From assembly GCF_025642745.1 (NCBI RefSeq), contig NZ_JANZKP010000002.1, forward strand, positions 62,001 through 126,000: 64,000 nucleotides of DNA, written 5' to 3'. Below, one piece after another: positions 8,390-16,428 of the stretch. Each line of letters starts with the position of its first letter. The stretch's first letter is position 1. This DNA comes from Cellulomonas sp. RIT-PI-Y. Its GTDB lineage: Bacteria; Actinomycetota; Actinomycetes; Actinomycetales; Cellulomonadaceae. The translations under genes and the position numbers were made by a program. A model generated the notes under the pieces. That model had not been told where the DNA came from, searched no databases, and was given only the letters and a program-made list of their open reading frames with translations.

Positions 8390-9201
8390 CCGGCGCCCCG
8401 GTCCGCCCCGCCGTGCGCCTGACCGTGGGTCAGCTGCGGGTCAGCGACGATCACGCCGCCAACCGCGAGACCGTGCGCCGGGCGATCGGCACCGCGGCCC
8501 GGGCGCATGCGGACCTGCTCGTGCTGCCCGAGTACGCGGCCGGGTTCGACCCGCGCGGCACCGGGCCGGAGCACGCCGAGCCGCTGGACGGGGAGTTCGT
8601 CACCCTGCTCCGCGAGCAGGCCGCCCGGACCGGGGTGGCGATCCTGGCCGGCACCATGCTGCCCGGGGACGGCGAGCGGGCCGTGAACGCGGTGGTCGCG
8701 GTCGACGGCCGTGGTGGGCTCGCCGGGGTCTACCGCAAGGTGCACCTCTACGACGCCTTCGGCCACCGGGAGTCCGATCGGCTGGTGCCCGGCCCGGTCG
8801 ACGCCGCGCCGCTGGTGCTGGACGTCGCGGGGATGCGGGTCGGCGTGATCACCTGCTACGACCTCCGGTTCCCCGAGTCGGCCCGCCGCGTGGTGGACGC
8901 CGGTGCGGACGTGCTGGTGGTGCCCGCGGCGTGGGCGCCGGGCCCGTTGAAGGCGCTGCACTGGCGCACCCTGGCGATCGCCCGGGCGATCGAGAACACC
9001 GTCGTGGTCGCGGCGGTCGGCCAGGCCGGCCCGGGCACCATCGGCCGGTCGCTGGTGGTCGGCCCGGACGGGGAGATCGGGCTGGAGCTCGGCGACCAGC
9101 CGGAGCTGCGCACGGTCGACCTGGACCCGGGTCTGCTGGCCGAGGTCCGCGAGGGCAACCCGTCGTTGGCGAACCGCCGCTACCGGGTGGTCCCCGCCTG
9201 A
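8386..9201 (+). CDS. Carbon-nitrogen hydrolase (nitrilase superfamily)
   Basis: A 271-residue amidase/nitrilase-fold enzyme with the complete catalytic triad Glu49 (LVLPEY), Lys118 (YRKVHLYD) and Cys157 (ITCYDLRFPE). The RFPE motif and overall size resemble the Nit1/Nit2-like branch, which includes deaminated-glutathione amidase and omega-amidase. Its coupling to mca (ATGA overlap through the small membrane gene) makes thiol or conjugate metabolism a reasonable guess, but no substrate can be read from the sequence. It ends one base before the stop of convergent hlyIII (9203), with no obvious terminator between them. Confidence 0.88.
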   Translation: MTGAPVRPAVRLTVGQLRVSDDHAANRETVRRAIGTAARAHADLLVLPEYAAGFDPRGTGPEHAEPLDGEFVTLLREQAARTGVAILAGTMLPGDGERAVNAVVAVDGRGGLAGVYRKVHLYDAFGHRESDRLVPGPVDAAPLVLDVAGMRVGVITCYDLRFPESARRVVDAGADVLVVPAAWAPGPLKALHWRTLAIARAIENTVVVAAVGQAGPGTIGRSLVVGPDGEIGLELGDQPELRTVDLDPGLLAEVREGNPSLANRRYRVVPA

Positions 9202-9202
9202 C

Positions 9203-9874
9203 TCAGCGCAGCACCGCCATCGCCACCGCGATGAAATGGCAGACGATGCCGACGACGGTGAGCGAGTGGAAGATCTCGTGGAAGCCGAACCAGCGCGGGC
9301 TGGGGTTGGGCTTCTTCAGGGCGTAGACCACGGCCCCGATCGTGTAGGCGAGCCCGCCGACCGCGACCAGCCACACCACCGCCGGCCCGCCGGAGGGCGC
9401 CCGCCAGAACGAGGGCAGGAACCACACGGCGACCCAGCCGAGGGCGATGTAGCTGGGCACGTAGACCCATCGCGGCGCCCCGAGCCAGAACACCCGGGCC
9501 AGCACGCCGACCAGGGCCCCGGCCCAGACGACGATCAGCAACGGGCGGCTGGTGGACGCCGGGAGCAGAGCGACGGCCAGCGGCGTCAGGGTCCCGGCGA
9601 TCACCAGGAAGATGTTGGTGTGGTCGAGCCGGCGCAACACCCCGGCGACCCGGGGCGACCAGGTCCCGCGGTGGTAGACCGCGCTGGTGCCGAACAGCAT
9701 CATGGCCGACAGCCCGAAGACCGCGCAGGCCCAGGTCAGCGCCGCGCCCGGTGCCAGCACGACCAGCACGATCGACGCGGCGGTCACCAGCGGGAACATC
9801 CCGGCGTGGATCCAGCCACGCAGCTTGGGCTTGATCGCGGCGGCGATCTGGTCGGCGGTCTCGGCGACCTTCAC
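9203..9874 (-). CDS. Hemolysin III family (PAQR-like) membrane protein
   Basis: A seven-segment membrane protein of 223 residues in the hemolysin III/PAQR superfamily. The conserved polar residues thought to bind zinc are visible: SAVYHRG in the first helical pair, LRRLDHTNIF, and the C-terminal HEIFHSLTVVGIVCHF. The family name comes from a Bacillus gene; haemolysis should not be assumed, and a hydrolase-like or lipid-sensing role is more usual for PAQR proteins. The frame opens far upstream (10195), but GGAGG sits 6 bases before the GTG at 9874, which also begins at the normal family N-terminus. A near-palindrome lies 43 bases upstream. Confidence 0.85.
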   Translation of the reverse strand: MKVAETADQIAAAIKPKLRGWIHAGMFPLVTAASIVLVVLAPGAALTWACAVFGLSAMMLFGTSAVYHRGTWSPRVAGVLRRLDHTNIFLVIAGTLTPLAVALLPASTSRPLLIVVWAGALVGVLARVFWLGAPRWVYVPSYIALGWVAVWFLPSFWRAPSGGPAVVWLVAVGGLAYTIGAVVYALKKPNPSPRWFGFHEIFHSLTVVGIVCHFIAVAMAVLR

Positions 9875-9917
9875 GTCTGACCTCCAGGGGATGGCGGGAT
9901 GGGCGACCCGACGAGCG

Positions 9918-9939
9918 TAACTTACGCAACCGTAGGTTA
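9918..9939. promoter_or_regulatory. Near-perfect inverted repeat upstream of hlyIII (candidate operator)
   Basis: TAACTTACG (9918-9926) and CGTAGGTTA (9931-9939) are inverted with 8 of 9 positions matching, around a 4-base centre. On the minus strand it overlaps a possible -10 (TAAGTT or TACGCT) for hlyIII. Size and form suit a TetR-type repressor dimer; the regulator is unknown. Confidence 0.5.
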
Positions 9940-10052
9940 GGGCGGCCTGCACAGATCCTCCTCGCGCGGGACGTGGGCTCGACGCCGGTCCGCACCCCCG
10001 CTGCCGGTACGGTGATCCCCGTCCGATCCGAGCCTGCCGAGGAGCCGCCACC

Positions 10053-10814
10053 GTGCGCCTGCCACACCCGCTGTACGGGTTGTACGAGCGGCGACTCGCA
10101 GCCTCGTTGCCCCGGCAGCAGCTGCCCCGGCACATCGGCGTGATCCTGGACGGCAACCGCCGATGGGCGCGCAGCCTCGGCGAGTCCACCGCCACCGGTC
10201 ACCGTCGTGGCGCGGAGCGGATCGCCGATCTGCTGGCGTGGAGCGAGGAGGTCGGGGTCGAGGTCGTCACGCTGTGGATGCTGTCCACCGACAACCTCAG
10301 CCGGGACCCCGAGGAGCTCACCCCGCTGCTCGGCATCATCGAGGACGCGGTGCGTGAGCTCGCGGCCACCCGGCGCTGGAAGCTGCAGGCGGTCGGCTCG
10401 CTGGACCTGCTGCCCGAGCACACCGCCCAGGTGCTGCGCGACGCGGAGGCCGCCACCGCGGACATCACCGGCCTGCACGTGAACGTCGCGATCGGTTACG
10501 GCGGTCGACGGGAGATCGCGGACGCGGTGCGTTCCTACCTGCGGGAACGGGCGGCCGACGGTGCGAGTCTGGACGAGATCGCCGGCAGCTTCGACGTGGA
10601 GCACATCGCCGATCACCTCTACACGAAGGGTCAGCCGGATCCGGACCTGGTGATCCGCACCTCCGGCGAACAGCGACTCGGCGGCTTCATGCTGTGGCAG
10701 AGCGTGCACACCGAGTTCTACTTCTGCGAGGCGTACTGGCCGGACTTCCGGCGGGTCGACTTCCTGCGGGCGATGCGCGACTACGCGGCGCGGGACCGTC
10801 GTCGCGGGAAGTAA
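10053..10814 (+). CDS. uppS: cis-Prenyltransferase (isoprenyl diphosphate synthase, UppS family)
   Basis: Condenses isopentenyl diphosphate units in the Z configuration to make the lipid carrier for cell-wall precursors, or a shorter intermediate. The active-site GVILDGNRRWAR (P-loop Asp near residue 34), the LWMLSTDNL block, GYGGRREIADAV, and the C-terminal PDLVIRTSGEQRL plus FMLWQSVHTEF are intact. The 253 residues and overall sequence resemble M. tuberculosis Rv1086, which makes short Z,E-farnesyl diphosphate; next to hlyIII, the order also matches. Full-length undecaprenyl or decaprenyl synthesis therefore cannot be assumed. The GTG start has GAGGAG about 7 bases before it. Confidence 0.88.
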   Translation: MRLPHPLYGLYERRLAASLPRQQLPRHIGVILDGNRRWARSLGESTATGHRRGAERIADLLAWSEEVGVEVVTLWMLSTDNLSRDPEELTPLLGIIEDAVRELAATRRWKLQAVGSLDLLPEHTAQVLRDAEAATADITGLHVNVAIGYGGRREIADAVRSYLRERAADGASLDEIAGSFDVEHIADHLYTKGQPDPDLVIRTSGEQRLGGFMLWQSVHTEFYFCEAYWPDFRRVDFLRAMRDYAARDRRRGK

Positions 10815-10934
10815 CGGCCAGGTGAATTCTCGGATGTGAGCGGCGACACACCCGCGCGGCAACGCTGCCGCGTCGCGGGGCAGGCTTAGCGTCGCCGCAA
10901 CGGATGGCACCAGCCGTCCCCGGGAGGCCAGCCC

Positions 10935-11060
10935 ATGGAGCACCAGCTCCGGGAGGAGGGCCGGATCCGGCCCGACTCGCGGGCCGTCCGCCCTCACCCC
11001 GTCGACGCTCGTCCACCGGCACGTCGCCGGGTGGACGACGGAGGCCCGATTCGGCGCTGA
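10935..11060 (+). CDS. Possible 41-codon Arg-rich ORF upstream of PhoH2
   Basis: An ATG at 10935, preceded by GGGAGG at good spacing, opens a 41-codon frame ending 27 bases before phoH2. The predicted peptide is very basic, with 11 Arg in 41 residues, begins MEHQLREEGRIRPDSRAV and has no membrane segment. In mycobacteria an easily missed small gene, phoAT, lies directly upstream of phoH2 and acts as its antitoxin partner. This frame stands in the same place, but I cannot claim sequence similarity. The 3' part of the frame also contains a stable hairpin (CGTCCACC pairing with GGTGGACG, about 11006-11033). The region may therefore be an untranslated leader instead. Confidence 0.3.
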   Translation: MEHQLREEGRIRPDSRAVRPHPVDARPPARRRVDDGGPIRR

Positions 11061-11087
11061 CAGTTCAGGCGCCGGAGGGAGTCAGCC

Positions 11088-12425
11088 GTGGTCAGCACTC
11101 CGGGAACCCGGACCCATGTCCTCGACACATCGGTCCTGCTCTCCGACCCGCGAGCGGTCCGCCGCTTCGCCGAACACGACGTCGTCCTCCCTCTGGTGGT
11201 GATCACCGAGCTCGAGGCCAAACGACACCACGCCGAACTGGGCTTCTTCGCGCGGGCCGCGCTGCGGATGCTGGACGAGCTGCGGCTGGAGCACGGCAGC
11301 CTGGACGCGCCGCTGCCGATCGGCGACCACGGCGGCACGCTCTGGGTGGAGCTCAACCACACCGACCCGGACGCCCTGCCCGCCGGCTTCCGGCTCGGGG
11401 ACAACGACTCCCGGATCCTGGCGGTGGCGGCGAATCTGGCCAAGGAGGGCAAGGACGTCACGGTGGTCTCCAAGGACCTGCCGATGCGGATCAAGGCCTC
11501 CGCGATCGGGCTGCGCGCCGAGGAGTACCGGCACGAGCTGGCGGCCGAGTCCGGCTGGACCGGGATGGACGAGCTGCAGCTGACCGAGCAGCAGATGGCC
11601 GACCTGTGGGAGCACGAGTCGGTGCCCCTGCTCGACCTGGACGGCGGCGACCGGGACGACCGGCCCGCCCCCGCCGACCTGCTCTGCCACACCGGTCTGG
11701 TGCTGCACAGCCCGCGCGGCTCGGCGCTCGGCCGGGTGACCGCGGACAAGCAGATCCAGCTGGTGCGCGGCGACCAGGACGTGTTCGGGCTGCACGGGCG
11801 CTCCGCCGAGCAGCGGGTCGCCATCGACCTGCTGATGGATCCCGAGGTCGGCATCGTCTCGCTCGGCGGCCGGGCCGGCACCGGCAAGTCGGCGCTGGCG
11901 CTGTGCGCGGGGCTGGAGGCGGTGCTGGAGCGTCGTCAGCACCGCAAGGTCATGGTGTTCCGGCCGTTGTACGCGGTGGGCGGCCAGGAGCTCGGCTATC
12001 TGCCCGGCAGCGAGGCCGAGAAGATGAACCCGTGGGCCCAGGCGGTCTTCGACACCCTCGGTGCCCTGGTCAGCCGGGAGGTGGTCGAGGAGGTCATGGA
12101 CCGGGACATCCTCGAGGTGCTGCCGCTGACCCACATCCGCGGGCGTTCGCTGCACGACGCCTTCGTGATCGTGGACGAGGCCCAGTCGCTGGAGCGGAAC
12201 GTGCTGCTCACCGTGCTGTCCCGGATCGGTCAGAGCTCACGGGTGGTGCTGACCCACGACGTCGCCCAGCGCGACAACCTGCGGGTCGGGCGGCACGACG
12301 GGGTCGCCGCGGTGGTGGAGACGCTCAAGGGCCACCCGCTGTTCGGGCACGTGACGCTGACCCGCTCGGAGCGTTCGCCGGTGGCCGCGCTGGTCACCGA
12401 GATGCTGGAGGGGCTGGAGCTCTGA
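11088..12425 (+). CDS. phoH2: PhoH2: PIN-domain plus PhoH-ATPase RNA-processing protein
   Basis: A two-domain protein of 445 residues. The N-terminal PIN ribonuclease domain (about 8-150) starts [11 protein letters not shown] and has the acidic residues D13, E38 (VITELEAK) and GDNDSRIL. The C-terminal PhoH P-loop ATPase has Walker [10 protein letters not shown] (about 260-268), [12 protein letters not shown] and Walker [11 protein letters not shown]. Mycobacterial homologues couple RNA unwinding with PIN-mediated cleavage. The GTG start at 11088 has GGAGGGAG upstream. The last 32 bases overlap the convergent FUSC gene, so transcripts from both strands would share a double-stranded tail. Confidence 0.93.
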   Translation: MVSTPGTRTHVLDTSVLLSDPRAVRRFAEHDVVLPLVVITELEAKRHHAELGFFARAALRMLDELRLEHGSLDAPLPIGDHGGTLWVELNHTDPDALPAGFRLGDNDSRILAVAANLAKEGKDVTVVSKDLPMRIKASAIGLRAEEYRHELAAESGWTGMDELQLTEQQMADLWEHESVPLLDLDGGDRDDRPAPADLLCHTGLVLHSPRGSALGRVTADKQIQLVRGDQDVFGLHGRSAEQRVAIDLLMDPEVGIVSLGGRAGTGKSALALCAGLEAVLERRQHRKVMVFRPLYAVGGQELGYLPGSEAEKMNPWAQAVFDTLGALVSREVVEEVMDRDILEVLPLTHIRGRSLHDAFVIVDEAQSLERNVLLTVLSRIGQSSRVVLTHDVAQRDNLRVGRHDGVAAVVETLKGHPLFGHVTLTRSERSPVAALVTEMLEGLEL

Positions 12426-13584
12426 GCGCCGCGGGCCGCCGTCCACCGGGGTGCACCGGGTGGGCGGCGGCCCGCGTGCGCCGGCGGTCGCCGGGTCGCT
12501 CCGCGTCGAGCGTCGCCGGGTCGCCCGCCTCGGTCGCCGGGGTGCCGGGCCGGGCGGCGATCACGGCGACGGCGACGCCGATCAGCGCGCCGACCAGGGT
12601 GTCCAGCGCCCGGTCGACCGCCATCGTCACGGGCTCGGCGGTGCCGCCGATCGACGTCATCAGCAGGGCCATCGGCGTGATGGTCAGCATCGCCAGGCCG
12701 TAGTGCCGTCCCACGACCACCTCGGTGACCACCTGGAGCCCCACGACCAGCACCGCCACGGCCCAGAACGGCAGGTGTGCGCCCAGCAGCGGGACCGCGA
12801 CCAGTGCGCCGCCCAGGGTGCCCAGCCCGCGCTGGATCGCCCGTTGGCCCATGTGGTGCACGTCGCGTCCGTGCAGGACCGCGGTCGCCCCCATCGCCGC
12901 CCACGCGGGATGCCCCCATCCGGCGAGGGAGGCCACGGCACCTGCGGCCACCGAGGCGCACAGCACCAGCAGCGCCGAGCCGAGCACCGCCGGGTCGTGC
13001 CGCAGGAGGCTCCGGAGCCGGGGCGCGGCGCCCCTCGCGCCCCGGTCGACCAGGGCGCCCGCGTTGCAGACCGCCAGCGCCGCGGCGACCCCGACCAGGG
13101 TGGCCACCGTCCGCTCGGCCACCGCCGTCCCGGCGTCCCCGGTGATCGGCACCAGACCCGCTCCGGCCGCGAACACGATGATCGTGCCGCCGGGTGGACC
13201 GGTGCGCAGCAGAGCGCAGGCCGCGGTCGCCAGCGCCGCGATCGCCCCGATGGCGACCAGGAGCACCGGCGTGGGAGCTCCCCGGCCGGACAGCACCGAG
13301 CAGAGCAGGACCGCCGCCGCGAGCGATCCTCCGGCCAGGGTCATCAGCCGCCAGCGCCAGGCGTAGACCTCGTCCCGGCCGTAGAGCGAGGCGAGTGCCC
13401 CGAGCGCCGCGAAGCCGGCCAGGTCGGTGTGCCCGGTCAGCGCCGCGACCAGGAAGGCCAGGGTCACCGTCAGCCCGCACCGCACCGCGCCGCCGAGCGT
13501 GCCGGACATCCGGTTCACGCGCATGGCCGCGCGGAACTGGTCGGGGTGGGCGAGGTCGCGGAGCAGGGAGAGTCGGTGTGGCAC
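12394..13584 (-). CDS. FUSC-family inner membrane protein (putative exporter)
   Basis: A 396-residue integral membrane protein with two similar hydrophobic halves. About five segments lie between residues 30 and 190 and another five to six between 205 and 350, as in FUSC/aromatic-acid-exporter-like proteins. The second half shows the family feature of an Arg-rich cytoplasmic turn after an HxxD-like motif ([23 protein letters not shown]). The tail is a low-complexity Arg/Pro/Ala stretch that overlaps phoH2 by 32 bases. The GTG start has TAAGAT six bases upstream, so it is probably leaderless. It is divergent from marR across 56 bases, which makes MarR its likely regulator; the substrate is unknown. 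Confidence 0.72.
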   Translation of the reverse strand: MPHRLSLLRDLAHPDQFRAAMRVNRMSGTLGGAVRCGLTVTLAFLVAALTGHTDLAGFAALGALASLYGRDEVYAWRWRLMTLAGGSLAAAVLLCSVLSGRGAPTPVLLVAIGAIAALATAACALLRTGPPGGTIIVFAAGAGLVPITGDAGTAVAERTVATLVGVAAALAVCNAGALVDRGARGAAPRLRSLLRHDPAVLGSALLVLCASVAAGAVASLAGWGHPAWAAMGATAVLHGRDVHHMGQRAIQRGLGTLGGALVAVPLLGAHLPFWAVAVLVVGLQVVTEVVVGRHYGLAMLTITPMALLMTSIGGTAEPVTMAVDRALDTLVGALIGVAVAVIAARPGTPATEAGDPATLDAERPGDRRRTRAAAHPVHPGGRRPAALRAPAPPASR

Positions 13585-13590
13585 CCGAAG

Positions 13591-13634
13591 ATCTTACCCG
13601 GGTGGTTTATCTGTGAACTAACGGCCGCTATCCT
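13591..13634. promoter_or_regulatory. Overlapping divergent promoters of FUSC gene and marR
   Basis: On the minus strand TAAGAT (13596-13591) lies 6 bases before the FUSC GTG. On the plus strand TATCCT (13629-13634) lies 6 bases before the marR GTG. Both mRNAs would be leaderless. The 32 bases between the boxes, comparatively AT-rich (GGTTTATCTGTGAACTAACG), are the only place for a shared MarR operator. Confidence 0.55.
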
Positions 13635-13640
13635 GCGGAC

Positions 13641-14126
13641 GTGGACTACGTCGACCGCCTGCGCTCCGAGTGGGCCCGCACCGTGCCGGAGATCGACACC
13701 TCGCCCGCCGAGGTGGTGGGCCGGGTGTCCCGGATCGCGTCCCTGATCACGGCGCACATCGACGAGGCGTTGACCGGCAGCGGACTGACCCGTGGCGAAC
13801 TCGACCTGCTCAGCGCGCTGCGGCGCGCGGGCCGGCCGATGCGCGCCTCCGAGGTGTCGACGGTCACGCAGTCCTCCGGCGCCGCGATCACCAAGCGGAC
13901 CGACGCCCTGGACCGGGCGGGCCTGATCCACCGCGCGGTCCCGGACCGTGACCGGCGCGGTGTCCTGCTCTCCCTCACCGACGAGGGCCGCGCGACCGTG
14001 GACCGGCTCACCCCCGTGCGCACCGCGGTCGAACGCGACGCGCTCGCGGACCTCGACCCGGACGAGGCCGCGCAGCTCGCCGCGCTGCTCTCCCGCGTCC
14101 TCACCCGGATCGACCGCCACACCTGA
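13641..14126 (+). CDS. MarR-family transcriptional regulator
   Basis: A 161-residue winged-helix repressor. The MarR core is evident: dimerisation helices at both ends, a recognition helix region MRASEVSTVTQSSGAAITKRTDALDRAGLI (read as positions about 76-105), and the wing with the conserved DRDRRGVLLSLTDEGR motif. It probably autoregulates and controls the divergent FUSC exporter, the usual layout for MarR-exporter pairs. The GTG start is placed directly after a -10 box (6-base gap) with no ribosome binding site. The ligand is unknown; phenolic or aromatic compounds are typical for the family. Confidence 0.88.
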   Translation: MDYVDRLRSEWARTVPEIDTSPAEVVGRVSRIASLITAHIDEALTGSGLTRGELDLLSALRRAGRPMRASEVSTVTQSSGAAITKRTDALDRAGLIHRAVPDRDRRGVLLSLTDEGRATVDRLTPVRTAVERDALADLDPDEAAQLAALLSRVLTRIDRHT

Positions 14127-14139
14127 GGGACGAGTGGTC

Positions 14140-14201
14140 GCCGAGAAGCCACGTCCTGTCGGCCCGCGGGCGGATCGTCCGACGGCGTACGGCTTCTCGG
14201 C
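14140..14201. terminator. Nested hairpin between marR and fumC
   Basis: A perfect 11-bp inverted repeat, GCCGAGAAGCC (14140-14150) and GGCTTCTCGGC (14191-14201), encloses 40 bases. These can form a second hairpin, GTCGG pairing with CCGAC. It lies between convergent marR and fumC, so a bidirectional terminator is the simplest reading. The large structured loop is unusual. Confidence 0.55.
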
Positions 14202-14211
14202 AGCCGGTCGT

Positions 14212-15627
14212 CTAGCGCGCGGGGTGGGTCATGCTGAGGAGGTCCAGAGCCCGGTCCAGCTGCTCGACGGTCAGCTCGCCCCGCTCCACGTAGCCCAGGT
14301 CGAGCACCGCCTCGCGCACGGTGATCTGCTGCGCCACCGCGTGCTTGGCGATCTTCGCGGCCGCCTCGTAGCCGATCATGCGGTTCAGCGGGGTCACGAT
14401 CGAGGGCGAGGACCCGGCATAGGCGCGACCCCGCTCGACGTCCACCTCCAGGCCGTCGACGGTCTTGTCCGCCAGCACCCGGGCCGCGTTGGCCAGCAGC
14501 CGCTCGGACTCCAGCAGCGCCTGGCCCATGACCGGGATCTGCACGTTCAGCTCGAAGGTGCCGCTCGCCCCGGCCCAGCCGACCGTGGCGTCGTTGCCGA
14601 CCACCCGGGCGCAGACCATCAGCACGGCCTCGCAGATCACCGGGTTCACCTTGCCCGGCATGATCGACGACCCGGGCTGCAGGTCGGGGATCCGGATCTC
14701 GGCCAGGCCGGTGTTCGGGCCGGAGCCCATCCAGCGCAGGTCGTTGCAGATCTTGGTCAGGCTGACCGCGACGGTGCGCAGCGCCCCGGAGAGCTCGACC
14801 AGCCCGTCCCGCGCCCCCTGGGCCTCGAAGTGGTCCCGGGCCTCGGTCAGCGGCAGGCCGGTGTCCTGCCCGAGCAGCTCGATCACCCGCTGCGGGAACC
14901 CGGCCGGGGTGTTGATCCCGGTGCCGACCGCGGTGCCGCCCAGCGGGACCTCCGCGACCCGGGGGAGGGCGGCCTCGACCCGCTCGATCCCGTGCCGGAC
15001 CGCCGCCGCGTAGCCGCCGAACACCTGGCCGAAGGTGACCGGGGTGGCGTCCATCAGGTGGGTGCGGCCGGACTTCACGTCGTCGGCGTGCTGCGCGGCC
15101 AGCCGTTCCAGCGACGACGCGAGGTGGTCCAGCGCGGGCACCACGTCGTTCACCAGGGCGTCGGTGGCGGCGACGTGCACCGAGGTCGGGAACACGTCGT
15201 TGGAGGACTGCGAGGCGTTGACCTGGTCGTTCGGGTGCACGTCGGTGCCGCTGGAGCGAGTGGCCAGGGTGGCCAGCACCTCGTTCATGTTCATGTTCGA
15301 GCTGGTGCCGGACCCGGTCTGGTACACGTCCACCGGGAAGTGCGCGTCGTGCCGGCCGTCGGCGACCTCGTCCGCCGCGGCCACGATCGCGTCCGCGACC
15401 TCCTGGTCCACGATGCCCAGCTCCGCGTTGGCCAGCGCCGCGGCCTTCTTCACCCGGGCCAGCGCGGCGATGTGCCCACGCTCCAGCCCGGACCCGGAGA
15501 TCGGGAAGTTCTCCACCGCGCGCTGGGTCTGGGCGCGGTACAGGGCGTCGGCCGGGACCCGGACCTCGCCCATCGTGTCGTGTTCGATCCGGAACTGTCC
15601 GGCGGCGTCATCGGCGCGGGTGCTCAT
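14212..15627 (-). CDS. fumC: Class II fumarate hydratase
   Basis: Iron-independent fumarase that interconverts fumarate and malate in the TCA cycle. The 471 residues match the FumC tetramer subunit. Signatures are the [14 protein letters not shown] substrate loop (about 105-118), the catalytic-His region in [13 protein letters not shown], and the superfamily loop [11 protein letters not shown] with the catalytic serine (S in GSSIM). It lies 22 bases downstream of the carbonic anhydrase gene on the same strand, so the two are probably co-transcribed. Aspartase is less likely: the TRT/TGSG blocks read as fumarase, although the two families are close. Confidence 0.93.
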   Translation of the reverse strand: MSTRADDAAGQFRIEHDTMGEVRVPADALYRAQTQRAVENFPISGSGLERGHIAALARVKKAAALANAELGIVDQEVADAIVAAADEVADGRHDAHFPVDVYQTGSGTSSNMNMNEVLATLATRSSGTDVHPNDQVNASQSSNDVFPTSVHVAATDALVNDVVPALDHLASSLERLAAQHADDVKSGRTHLMDATPVTFGQVFGGYAAAVRHGIERVEAALPRVAEVPLGGTAVGTGINTPAGFPQRVIELLGQDTGLPLTEARDHFEAQGARDGLVELSGALRTVAVSLTKICNDLRWMGSGPNTGLAEIRIPDLQPGSSIMPGKVNPVICEAVLMVCARVVGNDATVGWAGASGTFELNVQIPVMGQALLESERLLANAARVLADKTVDGLEVDVERGRAYAGSSPSIVTPLNRMIGYEAAAKIAKHAVAQQITVREAVLDLGYVERGELTVEQLDRALDLLSMTHPAR

Positions 15628-15649
15628 GGCCGGTCATCCTGCCATCCGA

Positions 15650-16303
15650 TCAGGCCGACGGCTCCTCACCGACGTCGCCGATCGCCGAGGTCAGCCTGGC
15701 CACCCCGTCGGAGAGCGCGTACTCGACGCCGACCACCGCGACCCGGCCCTCGTCGATCGCCTCGGCCAGGGCGAGGGAGTAGCCGCGCAGCATGTCCACG
15801 GTGTGCCGGACGTGCTCGCGGCCCAGGTCGGCCGCGGAGACCTTGGTCAGGTCGGTCTGCCCGCCGTTCGGGTCGTGCACCAGCGAGACGATGGACGGGA
15901 TCACCCGGTCCACCACCGCCCGCACGAAGCCGCGGGCCTGCTCGCCGGTGGTGAGGGCCTGGGTGGCTGCCGCGACCGCGCCGCAGGACTCGTGACCGAG
16001 GACGACGACCAGCGGGGCGCCCAGGATCTCCACCCCGTACTCGATCGAGCCGATCACCGTGGTGTCCAGCACGTGCCCGGCGGTGCGGACCACGAACAGG
16101 TCGCCGAGCCCCTGGTCGAAGATGATCTCCGATGCCACCCGGGAGTCCGAGCAGCCGAACAGCACCGCGAACGGGTGCTGAGAGGTGCTGACCTCGACCC
16201 GGCGGTCGATGCCCTGCGACGGGTGGGCCATCTCCCCCCGCACGAAGCGGTCGTTGCCCTCGCGGAGGGCGGTCCAGGCCTGGGACGGGGTGAGCTGAGA
16301 CAT
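15650..16303 (-). CDS. Beta-class carbonic anhydrase
   Basis: Zinc enzyme that interconverts CO2 and bicarbonate in the cytosol. The beta-class ligands are all present: Cys51-x-Asp53-x-Arg55 in CSDSRV, His104 and Cys107 in GHESCG. Length is 217 residues. The frame opens further upstream (16462), but the ATG at 16303 gives the normal family N-terminus MSQLTPSQAW. It stands first in a probable two-gene unit with fumC. Bicarbonate supply to carboxylases next to a TCA enzyme makes metabolic sense, although that link is inferred. The promoter region is shared with the divergent lpqY gene (125 bases). Confidence 0.92.
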   Translation of the reverse strand: MSQLTPSQAWTALREGNDRFVRGEMAHPSQGIDRRVEVSTSQHPFAVLFGCSDSRVASEIIFDQGLGDLFVVRTAGHVLDTTVIGSIEYGVEILGAPLVVVLGHESCGAVAAATQALTTGEQARGFVRAVVDRVIPSIVSLVHDPNGGQTDLTKVSAADLGREHVRHTVDMLRGYSLALAEAIDEGRVAVVGVEYALSDGVARLTSAIGDVGEEPSA

Positions 16304-16355
16304 GGGTCCATCGTCCCACGCGACGCACGCACAGCCCGCACCGATCCTGCGCTCC

Positions 16356-16386
16356 GGTGGCACACCACCAGCGCACGGGGTAGCAC
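16356..16386 (+). promoter_or_regulatory. Candidate lpqY promoter with overlapping palindrome
   Basis: A possible -35 TGGCAC (16358-16363), a 17-base spacer and -10 TAGCAC (16381-16386) lie upstream of lpqY. The -35 is embedded in an inverted repeat GGTGG-CACA-CCACC (16356-16369), a plausible repressor site for sugar control. The -10 lacks the final consensus T. Confidence 0.35.
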
Positions 16387-16428
16387 TAGGAGCAGACAAC
16401 CCCACACGCACGACGAGGTAGGTGACTG

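Noticed and set aside
14212-15954. Long plus-strand frame opposite fumC
   Set aside because: fumC is complete and unmistakable on the minus strand; the opposite frame has no recognisable motif and spans the gene end and carbonic anhydrase.
16304-16428. Possible riboswitch in the divergent carbonic anhydrase/lpqY region
   Set aside because: Only a short GGTGG-CACA-CCACC inverted repeat is visible; size and lack of further structure fit an operator, not a riboswitch.
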